A DNA stretch of 64,000 nt, taken from NCBI GenBank assembly GCA_037893245.1, contig JBAIAA010000516.1:62001-126000 (forward strand), in the 5' to 3' direction. The notes under the pieces were generated by a model. The model searched no databases and was not told the DNA's origin. It saw only the letters and a program-made list of their open reading frames with translations. The position numbers were made by a program, and so were the translations under genes. Shown here in pieces: positions 36,801 to 49,289 of the stretch; within the stretch, counting starts at the first letter, position 1; the number at the start of each line of letters is the position of its first letter. This DNA comes from Crossaster papposus. Taxonomy: Eukaryota; Echinodermata; Asteroidea; Velatida; Solasteridae.

Positions 36801-39645
36801 CGCCATAGGTTTGTGCACACAATCCCCGCCCACAAATAAGGGCATGAAGGAAAGCATGCCCCGGGAAGGGGCTGGGTGTTAGGAGATAGAAGGGGGGCCT
36901 CCAGGAATGGCAAAATTAGCAATTTGACCCGGGGCATGCTTTGTTAGTATTTTATTTCGATTTTCTGAAAATGTTAACGTTAACACACGCGTTTCAAATT
37001 CGCCATAGGTTTGTGCACACAATCCCCGCCCACAAATAAGGGCATGAAGGAAAGCATGCCCTGGGAAGGGGCTGGGTAATAGGAGATAGAGGGGGGCCTC
37101 CAGGAATGGCAAAATTTGCAATTTGACCCGGGGCATGCTTTGTTAGTATTTTATTTCGATTTTCTGAAAATGTTAACGTTAACACGCGCGTTTCAAATTC
37201 GCCATAGGTTTGTGCACACAATCCACGCCCACAAATAAGGGCATGAAGGAAAGCATGCCCCGGGAAGGGGCTGGGTGTTAGGAGATAGAGGGGGGCCTCC
37301 AGGAATGGCAAAATTAGCAATTTGACCCGGGGCATGCTTTGTTAGTATTTTATTTCGATTTTCTGAACATTTTAACGTTAACACACGCGTTTCAAATTCG
37401 CCATAGGTTTGTGCACACAATCCCCGCCCACAAATAAGGGCATGAAGGAAAGCATGCCCCGGGAAGGGGCTGGGTGTTAGGAGATAGAGGGGGGCCTCCA
37501 GGAATGGCAAAATTAGCAATTTGACCCGGGGCATGCTTTGTTAGTATTTTATTTCGATTTTCTGAAAACGTTAACGTTAACACACGCGTTTCAAATTCGC
37601 CATAGGTTTGTGCACACAATCCCCGCCCACAAATAAGGGCATTAAGGAAAGCATGCCCCGGGAAGGGGCTGGGTGTTAGGAGATAGAGGGGGGCCTCCAG
37701 GAATGGCAAAATTAGCAATTTGACCCGGGGCATGCTTTGTTAGTATTTTATTTCGATTTTCTGAAAATGTTAACGTTAACACGCGCGTTTCAAATTCGCC
37801 ATAGGTTTGTGCACACAATCCCCGCCAACAAATAAGGGCATGAAGGAAAGCATGCCCCGGGAAGGGGCTGGGTGTTAGGAGATAGAGGGGGGCCTCCAGG
37901 AATGGCAAAATTAGCAATTTGACCCGGGGTATGCTTTGTTAGTATTTTATTTCGATTTTCTGAGAATTTTAACGTTAACACACGCGTTTCAAATTCGCCA
38001 TAGGTTTGTGCACACAATCCACGCCCACAAATAAGGGCATAAAGGAAAGCATGCCCCGGGAAGGGGCTGGGTGTTAGGAGATAGAGGGGGGCCTCCAGGA
38101 ATGGCAAAATTAGCAATTTGACCCGGGGCATGCTTTGTTAGTATTTTATTTCGATTTTCTGAACATTTTAACGTTAACACACGCGTTTCAAATTCGCCAT
38201 AGGTTTGTGCACACAATCCCCGCCCACAAATAAGGGCATGAAGGAAAGCATGCCCCGGGAAGGGGCTGGGTGTTAGGAGATAGAGGGGGGCCTCCAGGAA
38301 TGGCAAAATTAGCAATTTGACCCGGGGCATGCTTTGTTAGTATTTTATTTCGATTTTCTGAACATTTTAACGTTAACACACGCGTTTCAAATTCGCCATA
38401 GGTTTGTGCACACAATCCCCGCCCACAAATAAGGGCATGAAGGAAAGCATGCCCCGGGAAGGAGCTGGGTGTTAGGAGATAGAGGGGGGCCTCCAGGAAT
38501 GGCAAAATTAGCAATTTGACCCGGGGCATGCATGCTTTGTTAGTATTTTGTTTCGATTTTCTGAAAATTGTAACGTTAACACACGCGTTTCAAATTCGCC
38601 ATAGGTTTGTGCACACAATCCCCGCCCACAAATAAGGGCATGAAGGAAAGCCTGCCCCGGGAAGGGGCTGGGTGTTAGGAGATAGAGGGGGGCCTCCAGG
38701 AATGGCAAAATTAGCAATTTGACCCGGGGCATGCTTTGTTAGTATTTTATTTCGATTTTCTGAAAATGTTAACGTTAACACACGCGTTTCAAATTCGCCA
38801 TAGGTTTGTGCATACAATCCCCGCCCACAAATAAGGACATGAAGGAAAGCATGCTCCGGGAAGGGGCTGGGTGTTAGGAGATAGAGGGGGGCCTCCAGGA
38901 ATGGCAAAATTAGCAATTTGACCCGGGGCATGCTTTGTTAGTATTTTATTTCGATTTTCTGAAAATTGTAACGTTAACACACGCGTTTCAAATTCGCCAT
39001 AGGTTTGTGCACACAATCCCCGCCCACAAATAAGGGCATGAAGGAAAGCATGCCCCGGGAAGGGGCTGGGTGTTAGGAGATAGAGGGGGGCCTCCAGGAA
39101 TGGCAAAATTAGCAATTTGACCCGGGGCATGCTTTGTTAGTATTTTATTTCGATTTTCTGAAAACTTTAACGTTAACACACGCGTTTCAAATTCGCCATA
39201 GGTTTGTGCACACAATCCCCGCCCACAAATAAGGGCATGAAGGAAAGCATGCCCCGGGAAGGGGCTGGGTGTTAGGAGATAGAGGGGGGCCTCCAGGAAT
39301 GGCAAAATTAGCAATTTGACCCGGGGCATGCTTTGTTAGTATTTTATTTCGATTTTCTGAACATTTTAACGTTAACACACGCGTTTCAAATTCGCCATAG
39401 GTTTGTGCACACAATCCCCGCCCACAAATAAGGGCATGAGAGAAAGCATGCCCCGGGAAGGGGCTGGGTGTTAGGAGATAGAGGGGGGCCTCCAGGAATG
39501 GCAAAATTAGCAATTTGACCCGGGGCATACTTTGTTAGTATTTTATTTCGATTTTCTGAAAATGTTAACGTTAACACACGCGTTTCAAATTCGCCATAGG
39601 TTTGTGCACACAATCCCCGCCCACAAATAAGGGCATGAAGGAAAG
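33885..39645. repeat. 11-monomer segment repeated at 3,590-bp offset
   Basis: 33,885-36,055 matches 37,475-39,645. Shared rare variants 3,590 bp apart include GAAAACGTTAACG at 33,975 and 37,565, CCGCCAACAAATAAG at 34,232 and 37,822, GAGAATTTT at 34,372 and 37,962, and GGGCATACTTTG at about 35,933 and 39,523. Differences include CTCTG at about 34,543 and GCATCCATGC at 34,937. The intervening 36,056-37,474 instead resembles about 30,930-32,290 at an offset of 5,186 bp. The region is therefore a mosaic, not a simple tandem duplication. Confidence 0.85.
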
Positions 39646-41050
39646 CATGTCCCGGGAAGGGGCTGGGTGTTAGGAGATAGAGGGGGGCCTCCAGGAATGG
39701 CAACATTTGCAATTTGACCCGGGGCATGCTTTGTTAGTATTTTATTTCGATTTTCTAAAAATGTTAACGTTAACACGCGCGTTTCAAATTCGCCATAGGT
39801 TTGTGCACACAATCCCCGCCCACAAATAAGGGCATGAAGGAAAGCATGCCCCGGGAAGGGGCTGGGTGTTAGGAGATAGAGGGGGGCCTCCAGGAATGGC
39901 AAAATTAGCAATTTGACCCGGGGCATGCTTTGTTATTATTTTATTTCGATTTTCTGAAAATGTTAACGTTAACACACGCGTTTCAAATTCGCCATAGGTT
40001 TGTGCACACAATCCCCGCCCACAAATAAGGGCATGAAGGAAAGCATGCCCCGGAAAGGGGCTGGGTGTTAGGAGATAGAGGGGGGCCTCCAGGAATGGCA
40101 AAATTAGCAATTTGACCCGGGGCATGCTTTGTTAGTATTTTATTTCGATTTTCTGAAAACTTTAACGTTAACACACGCGTTTCAAATTCGCCATAGGTTT
40201 GTGCACACAATCCCCGCCCACAAATAAGGGCATGAAGGAAAGCATGCCCCGGGAAGGGGCTGGGTGTTAGGAGATAGAGGGGGGCCTCCAGGAATGGCAA
40301 AATTAGCAATTTGACCCGGGGCATGCTTTGTTAGTTTTTTTATTTCGATTTTCTGAACATTTTAACGTTAACACACGCGTTTCAAATTCGCCATAGGTTT
40401 GTGCACACAATCCCCGCCCACAAATAAGGGCATGAGAGAAAGCATGCCCCGGGAAGGGGCTGGGTGTTAGGAGATAGAGGGGGGCCTCCAGGAATGGCAA
40501 AATTAGCAATTTGACCCGGGGCATACTTTGTTAGTATTTTATTTCGATTTTCTGAAAATGTTAACGTTAACACACGCGTTTCAAATTCGCCATAGGTTTG
40601 TGCACACAATCCCCGCCCACAAATAAGGGCATGAAGGAAAGCATGTCCCGGGAAGGGGCTGGGTGTTAGGAGATAGAGGGGGGCCTCCAGGAATGGCAAC
40701 ATTTGCAATTTGACCCGGGGCATGCTTTGTTAGTATTTTATTTCGATTTTCTGAAAATGTTAACGTTAACACGCGCGTTTCAAATTCGCCATAGGTTTGT
40801 GCACACAATCCCCGCCCACAAATAAGGGCATGAAGGAAAGCATGCCCCGGGAAGGGGCTGGGTGTTAGGAGATAGAGGGGGGCCTCCAGGAATGGCAAAA
40901 TTAGCAATTTGACCCGGGGCATGCTTTGTTATTATTTTATTTCGATTTTCTGAAAATGTTAACGTTAACACACGCGTTTCAAATTCGCCATAGGTTTGTG
41001 CACACAATCCCCGCCCACAAATAAGGGCATGAAGGAAAGCATGCCCCGGA
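39060..41050. repeat. 5-monomer tandem duplication, offset 996 bp
   Basis: GCATGAGAGAAAG at about 39,434 and 40,430, GGGCATACTTTG, GCATGTCCCGGG, GGCAACATTTGC (about 39,699 and 40,695) and TTGTTATTATTT (about 39,931 and 40,927) recur 995-996 bp apart. The extra base is a longer T run at about 40,335. The block ends near 40,054 and 41,050, where GGGTGTTAGG in one copy faces GGGAGTTAGG in the other. Parts of this block reappear in the 21-mer that follows. Confidence 0.87.
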
Positions 41051-41202
41051 AAGGGGCTGGGAGTTAGGAGATAGAGGGGGGCCTCCAGGAATGGCAAAAT
41101 TTGCAATTTGACCCGGGGCATGCTTTGTTAGTATTTTATTTCGATTTTCTGAAAATGTTAACGTTAACACGCGCGTTTCAAACTCGCCATAGGTTTGTGC
41201 AC

Positions 41203-44200
41203 ACAATCCCCGCCCACAAATAAGGGCATGAAGGAAAGCATGCCCCGGGAAGGGGCTGGGTGTTAGGAGATAGAGGGGGGCCTCCAGGAATGGCAAAATT
41301 AGCAATTTGACCCGGGGCATGCTTTGTTAGTAGTTTATTTCGATTTTCTGAAAATGTTAACGTTAACACACGCGTTTCAAATTCGCCATAGGTTTGTGCA
41401 CACAATCCCCGCCCACAAATAAGGGCATGAAGGAAAGCCTGCCCCGGGAAGGGGCTGGGTGTTAGGAGATAGAGGGGGGCCTCCAGGAATGGCAAAATTA
41501 GCAATTTGACCCGGGGCATGCTTTGTTAGTATTTTATTTCGATTTTCTGAAAATGTTAACGTTAACACACGCGTTTCAAATTCGCCATAGGTTTGTGCAT
41601 ACAATCCCCGCCCACAAATAAGGGCATGAAGGAAAGCATGCCCCGGGAAGGGGCTGGGTGTTAGGAGATAGAGGGGGGCCTCCAGGAATGGCAAAATTAG
41701 CAATTTGACCCGGGGCATGCTTTGTTAGTATTTTATTTCGATTTTCTGAAAATTGTAACGTTAACACACGCGTTTCAAATTCGCCATAGGTTTGTGCACA
41801 CAATCCCCGCCCACAAATAAGGGCATGAAGGAAAGCATGCCCCGGGAAGGGGCTGGGTGTTAGGAGATAGAGGGGGGCCTCCAGGAATGGCAAAATTAGC
41901 AATTTGACCCGGGGCATGCTTTGTTAGTATTTTATTTCGATTTTCTGAAAACTTTAACGTTAACACACGCGTTTCAAATTCGCCATAGGTTTGTGCACAC
42001 AATCCCCGCCCACAAATAAGGGCATGAAGGAAAGCATGCCCCGGGAAGGGGCTGGGTTTTAGGAGATAGAGGGGGGCCTCCAGGAATGGCAAAATTAGCA
42101 ATTTGACCCGGGGCATGCTTTGTTAGTATTTTATTTCGATTTTCTGAACATTTTAACGTTAAGACACGCGTTTCAAATTCGCCATAGGTTTGTGCACACA
42201 ATCCCCGCCCACAAATAAGGGCATGAAGGAAAGCATGCCCCGGGAAGGGGCTGGGTGTTAGGAGATAGAGGGGGGCCTCCAGGAATGGCAAAATTAGCAA
42301 TTTGACCCGGGGCATACTTTGTTAGTATTTTATTTCGATTTTCTGAAAATGTTAACGTTAACACACGCGTTTCAAATTCGCCATAGGTTTGTGCACACAA
42401 TCCCCGCCCACAAATAAGGGCATGAAGGAAAGCATGTCCCGGGAAGGGGCTGGGTGTTAGGAGATAGAGGGGGGCCTCCAGGAATGGCAACATTTGCAAT
42501 TTGACCCGGGGCATGCTTTGTTAGTATTTTATTTCGATTTTCTGAAAATGTTAACGTTAACACGCGCGTTTCAAATTCGCCATAGGTTTGTGCACACAAT
42601 CCCCGCCCACAAATAAGGGCATGAAGGAAAGCATGCCCCGGGAAGGGGCTGGGTGTTAGGAGATAGAGGGGGGCCTCCAGGAATGGCAAAATTAGCAATT
42701 TGACCCGGGGCATGCTTTGTTATTATTTTATTTCGATTTTCTGAAAATGTTAACGTTAACACACGCGTTTCAAATTCGCCATAGGTTTGTGCACACAATC
42801 CCCGCCCACAAATAAGGGCATGAAGGAAAGCATGCCCCGGAAAGGGGCTGGGAGTTAGGAGATAGAGGGGGGCCTCCAGGAATGGCAAAATTTGCAATTT
42901 GACCCGGGGCATGCTTTGTTAGTAGTTTATTTCGATTTTCTGAAAATGTTAACGTTAACACACGCGTTTCAAATTCGCCATAGGTTTGTGCACACAATCC
43001 CCGCCCACAAATAAGGGCATTAAGGAAAGCATGCCCCGGGAAGGGGCTGGGTGTTAGGAGATAGAGGGGGGCCTCCAAGAATGGCAAAATTAGCAATTTG
43101 ACCCGGGGCATGCTTTGTTAGTATTTTATTTCGATTTTCTGAAAATGTTAACGTTAACACGCGCGTTTCAAATTCGCCATAGGTTTGTGCACACAATCCC
43201 CGCCCACAAATAAGGGCATGAAGGAAAGCATGCCCCGGGAAGGGGCTGGGTGTTAGGAGATAGAGGGGGGCCTCCAGGAATGGCAAAATTAGCAATTTGA
43301 CCCGGGGCATGCTTTGTTAGTATTTTATTTCGATTTTCTGAGAATTTTAACGTTAACACACGCGTTTCAAATTCGCCATAGGTTTGTGCACACAATCCAC
43401 GCCCACAAATAAGGGCATGAAGGAAAGCATGCCCCGGGAAGGGGCTGGGTGTTAGGAGATAGAGGGGGGCCTCCAGGAATGGCAAAATTAGCAATTTGAC
43501 CCGGGGCATGCTTTGTTAGTATTTTATTTCGATTTTCTGAAAATTGTAACGTTAACACACGCGTTTCAAATTCGCCATTGGTTTGTGCACACAATCCCCG
43601 CCCACAAATAAGGGCATGAAGGAAAGCATGCCCCGGGAAGGGGCTGGGTGTTAGGAGATAGAGGGGGGCCTCCAGGAATGGCAAAATTAGCAATTTGACC
43701 CGGGGCATGCTTTGTTAGTATTTTATTTCGATTTTCTGAAAACTTTAACGTTAACACACGCGTTTCAAATTCGCCATAGGTTTGTGCACACAATCCCCGC
43801 CCACAAATAAGGGCATGAAGGAAAGCATGCCCCGGGAAGGGGCTGGGTGTTAGGAGATAGAGGGGGGCCTCCAGGAATGGCAAAATTAGCAATTTGACCC
43901 GGGGCATGCTTTGTTAGTATTTTATTTCGATTTTCTGAACATTTTAACGTTAACACACGCGTTTCAAATTCGCCATAGGTTTGTGCACACAATCCCCGCC
44001 CACAAATAAGGGCATGAAGGAAAGCATGCCCCGGGAAGGGGCTGGGTGTTAGGAGATAGAGGGGGGCCTCCAGGAATGGCAAAATTAGCAATTTGACCCG
44101 GGGCATGCTTTGTTAGTATTTTATTTCGATTTTCTGAAAATGTTAACGTTAACACACGCGTTTCAAATTCGCCATAGGTTTGTGCACACAATCCCCGCCC

Positions 44201-47200
44201 ACAAATAAGGGCATGAAGGAAAGCATGTCCCGGGAAGGGGCTGGGTGTTAGGAGATAGAGGGGGGCCTCCAGGAATGGCAAAATTTGCAATTTGACCCGG
44301 GGCATGCTTTGTTAGTATTTTATTTCGATTTTCTGAAAATGTTAACGTTAACACACGCGTTTCAAATTCGCCATAGGTTTGTGCACACAATCCCCGCCCA
44401 CAAATAAGGGCATGAAGGAAAGCATGTCCCGGGAAGGGGCTGGGTGTTAGGAGATAGAGGGGGGCCTCCAGGAATGGCAAAATTTGCAATTTGACCCGGG
44501 GCATGCTTTGTTAGTATTTTATTTCGATTTTCTGAAAATGTTAACGTTAACACGCGCGTTTCAAATTCGCCATAGGTTTGTGCACACAATCCCCGCCCAC
44601 AAATAAGGGCATGAAGGAAAGCATGCCCCGGGAAGGGGCTGGGTGTTAGGAGATAGAGGGGGGCCTCCAGGAATGGCAAAATTAGCAATTTGACCCGGGG
44701 CATGCTTTGTTATTATTTTATTTCGATTTTCTGAAAATGTTAACGTTAACACACGCGTTTCAAATTCGCCATAGGTTTGTGCACACAATCCCCGCACACA
44801 AATAGGGGCATGAAGGAAAGCATGCCCCGGGAAGGGGCTGGGTGTTAGGAGATAGAGGGGGGCCTCCAGGAATGGCAAAATTTGCAATTTGACCCGGGGC
44901 ATGCTTTGTTAGTATTTTATTTCGATTTTCTGAAAATGTTAACGTTAACACGCGCGTTTCAAATTCGCCATAGGTTTGTGCACACAATCCCCGCCCACAA
45001 ATAAGGGCATGAAGGAAAGCATGCCCCGGGAAGGGGCTGGGTGTTAGGAGATAGAGGGGGGCCTCCAGGAATGGCAAAATTAGCAATTTGACCCGGGGCA
45101 TGCTTTGTTAGTAGTTTATTTCGATTTTCTGAAAATGTTAACGTTAACACACGCGTTTCAAATTCGCCCTAGGTTTGTGCACACAATCCCCGCCCACAAA
45201 TAAGGGCATGAAGGAAAGCCTGCCCCGGGAAGGGGCTGGGTGTTAGGAGATAGAGGGGGGCCTCCAGGAATGGCAAAATTAGCAATTTGACCCGGGGCAT
45301 GCTTTGTTAGTATTTTATTTCGATTTTCTGAAAATGTTAACGTTAACACACGCGTTTCAAATTCGCCATAGGTTTGTGCATACAATCCCCGCCCACAAAT
45401 AAGGGCATGAAGGAAAGCATGCCCCGGGAAGGGGCTGGGTGTTAGGAGATAGAGGGGGGCCTCCAGGAATGGCAAAATTAGCAATTTGACCCGGGGCATG
45501 CTTTGTTAGTAGTTTATTTCGATTTTCTGAAAATGTTAACGTTAACACACGCGTTTCAAATTCGCCATAGGTTTGTGCACACAATCCCCGCCCACAAATA
45601 AGGGCATGAAGGAAAGCCTGCCCCGGGAAGGGGCTGGGTGTTAGGAGATAGAGGGGGGCCTCCAGGAATGGCAAAATTAGCAATTTGACCCGGGGCATGC
45701 TTTGTTAGTATTTTATTTCGATTTTCTGAAAATGTTAAAGTTAACACACGCGTTTCAAATTCGCCATAGGTTTGTGCATACAATCCCCGCCCACAAATAA
45801 GGGCATGAAGGAAAGCATGCCCCGGGAAGGGGCTGGGTGTTAGGAGATAGAGGGGGGCCTCCAGGAATGGCAAAATTAGCAATTTGACCCGGGGCATGCT
45901 TTGTTAGTATTTTATTTCGATTTTCTGAAAATTGTAACGTTAACACACGCGTTTCAAATTCGCCATAGGTTTGTGCACACAATCCCCGCCCACAAATAAG
46001 GGCATGAAGGAAAGCATGCCCCGGGAAGGGGCTGGGTGTTAGGAGATAGAGGGGGGCCTCCAGGAATGGCAAAATTAGCAATTTGACCCGGGGCATGCTT
46101 TGTTAGTATTTTATTTCGATTTTCTGAAAACTTTAACGTTAACACACGCGTTTCAAATTCGCCATAGGTTTGTGCACACAATCCCCGCCCACAAATAAGG
46201 GCATGAAGGAAAGCATGCCCCGGGAAGGGGCTGGGTTTTAGGAGATAGAGGGGGGCCTCCAGGAATGGCAAAATTAGCAATTTGACCCGGGGCATGCTTT
46301 GTTAGTATTTTATTTCGATTTTCTGAACATTTTAACGTTAACACACGCGTTTCAAATTCGCCATAGGTTTGTGCACACAATCCCCGCCCACAAATAAGGG
46401 CATGAAGGAAAGCATGCCCCGGGAAGGGGCTGGGTGTTAGGAGATAGAGGGGGGCCTCCAGGAATGGCAAAATTAGCAATTTGACCCGGGGCATACTTTG
46501 TTAGTATTTTATTTCGATTTTCTGAAAATGTTAACGTTAACACACGCGTTTCAAATTCGCCATAGGTTTGTGCACACAATCCCCGCCCACAAATAAGGGC
46601 ATGAAGGAAAGCATGTCCCGGGAAGGGGCTGGGTGTTAGGAGATAGAGGGGGGCCTCCAGGAATGGCAACATTTGCAATTTGACCCGGGGCATGCTTTGT
46701 TAGTATTTTATTTCGATTTTCTGAAAATGTTAACGTTAACACGCGCGTTTCAAATTCGCCATAGGTTTGTGCACACAATCCCCGCCCACAAATAAGGGCA
46801 TGAAGGAAAGCATGCCCCGGGAAGGGGCTGGGTGTTAGGAGATAGAGGGGGGCCTCCAGGAATGGCAAAATTAGCAATTTGACCCGGGGCATGCTTTGTT
46901 ATTATTTTATTTCGATTTTCTGAAAATGTTAACGTTAACACACGCGTTTCAAATTCGCCATAGGTTTGTGCACACAATCCCCGCCCACAAATAAGGGCAT
47001 GAAGGAAAGCATGCCCCGGAAAGGGGCTGGGAGTTAGGAGATAGAGGGGGGCCTCCAGGAATGGCAAAATTTGCAATTTGACCCGGGGCATGCTTTGTTA
47101 GTATTTTATTTCGATTTTCTGAAAATGTTAACGTTAACACGCGCGTTTCAAACTCGCCATAGGTTTGTGCACACAATCCCCGCCCACAAATAAGGGCATG

Positions 47201-49289
47201 AAGGAAAGCATGCCCCGGGAAGGGGCTGGGTGTTAGGAGATAGAGGGGGGCCTCCAGGAATGGCAAAATTAGCAATTTGACCCGGGGCATGCTTTGTTAG
47301 TAGTTTATTTCGATTTTCTGAAAATGTTAACGTTAACACACGCGTTTCAAATTCGCCATAGGTTTGTGCACACAATCCCCGCCCACAAATAAGGGCATTA
47401 AGGAAAGCATGCCCCGGGAAGGGGCTGGGTGTTAGGAGATAGAGGGGGGCCTCCAGGAATGGCAAAATTAGCAATTTGACCCGGGGCATGCTTTGTTAGT
47501 ATTTTATTTCGATTTTCTGAAAATGTTAACGTTAACACGCGCGTTTCAAATTCGCCATAGGTTTGTGCACACAATCCCCGCCCACAAATAAGGGCATGAA
47601 GGAAAGCATGCCCCGGGAAGGGGCTGGGTATTAGGAGATAGAGGGGGGCCTCCAGGAATGACAAAATTAGCAATTTGACCCGGGGCATGCTTTGTTAGTA
47701 TTTTATTTCGATTTTCTGAGAATTTTAACGTTAACACACGCGTTTCAAATTCGCCATAGGTTTGTGCACACAATCCACGCCCACAAATAAGGGCATGAAG
47801 GAAAGCATGCCCCGGGAAGGGGCTGGGTGTTAGGAGATAGAGGGGGGCCTCCAGGAATGGCAAAATTAGCAATTTGACCCGGGGCATGCTTTGTTAGTAT
47901 TTTATTTCGATTTTCTGAAAATTGTAACGTTAACACACGCGTTTCAAATTCGCCATAGGTTTGTGCACACAATCCCCGCCCACAAATAAGGGCATGAAGG
48001 AAAGCATGCCCCGGGAAGGGGCTGGGTGTTAGGGGATAGAGGGGGGCCTCCAGGAATGGCAAAATTAGCAATTTGACACGGGGCATGCTTTGTTAGTATT
48101 TTATTTCGATTTTCTGAAAACTTTAACGTTAACACACGCGTTTCAAATTCGCCATAGGTTTGTGCACACAATCCCCGCCCACAAATAAGGGCATGAAGGA
48201 AAGCATGCCCCGGGAAGGGGCTGGGTGTTAGGAGATAGAGGGGGGCCTCCAGGAATGGCAAAATTAGCAATTTGACCCGGGGCATGCTTTGTTAGTATTT
48301 TATTTCGATTTTCTGAACATTTTAACGTTAACACACGCGTTTCAAATTCGCCATAGGTTTGTGCACACAATCCCCGCCCACAAATAAGGGCATGAAGGAA
48401 AGCATGCCCCGGGAAGGGGCTGGGTGTTAGGAGATAGAGGGGGGCCTCCAGGAATGGCAAAATTAGCAATTTGACCCGGGGCATGCTTTGTTAGTATTTT
48501 ATTTCGATTTTCTGAAAATGTTAACGTTAACACACGCGTTTCAAATTCGCCATAGGTTTGTGCACACAATCCCCGCCCACAAATAAGGGCATGAAGGAAA
48601 GCATGCCCCGGGAAGGGGCTGGGTGTTAGGAGATAGAGGGGGGCCTCCAGGAATGGCAAAATTTGCAATTTGACCCGGGGCATGCTTTGTTAGTATTTTA
48701 TTTCGATTTTCTGAAAATGTTAACGTTAACACGCGCGTTTCAAATTCGCCATAGGTTTGTGCACACAATCCCCGCCCACAAATAAGGGCATGAAGGAAAG
48801 CATGCCCCGGGAAGGGGCTGGGTGTTAGGAGATAGAGGGGGGCCTCCAGGAATGGCAAAATTAGCAATTTGACCCGGGGCATGCTTTGTTATTATTTTAT
48901 TTCGATTTTCTGAAAATGTTAACGTTAACACACGCGTTTCAAATTCGCCATAGGTTTGTGCACACAATCCCCGCACACAAATAGGGGCATGAAGGAAAGC
49001 ATGCCCCGGGAAGGGGCTGGGTGTTAGGAGATAGAGGGGGGCCTCCAGGAATGGCAAAATTTGCAATTTGACCCGGGGCATGCTTTGTTAGTATTTTATT
49101 TCGATTTTCTGAAAATTTTAACGTTAACACGCGCGTTTCAAATTCGCCATAGGTTTGTGCACACAATCCCCGCCCACAAATAAGGGCATGAAGGAAAGCA
49201 TGCCCCGGGAAGGGGCTGGGTGTTAGGAGATAGAGGGGGGCCTCCAGGAATGGCAAAATTAGCAATTTGACCCGGGGCATGCTTTGTTA
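41203..49289. repeat. 21-monomer duplication, offset 4,179 bp, the largest in the window
   Basis: Copies run about 41,203-45,110 and 45,382-49,289. Shared markers at 4,179 bp are TAGTTTATTT at 41,331 and 45,510, GGGTTTTAGG at 42,054 and 46,233, GGCAACATTTGC at about 42,487 and 46,666, and CCGCACACAAATAGGGG at 44,792 and 48,971. Between about 42,950 and 44,160 the offset becomes 4,378 bp (22 monomers; GAGAATTTT at 43,340 and 47,718). The second copy has an extra unit near 46,950-47,150 (AACTCGCC at 47,151). The first copy has an extra GCATGTCC/AATTTGC unit near 44,160-44,560. GTTAAGACACG at about 42,162 is private to copy 1. Confidence 0.9.
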
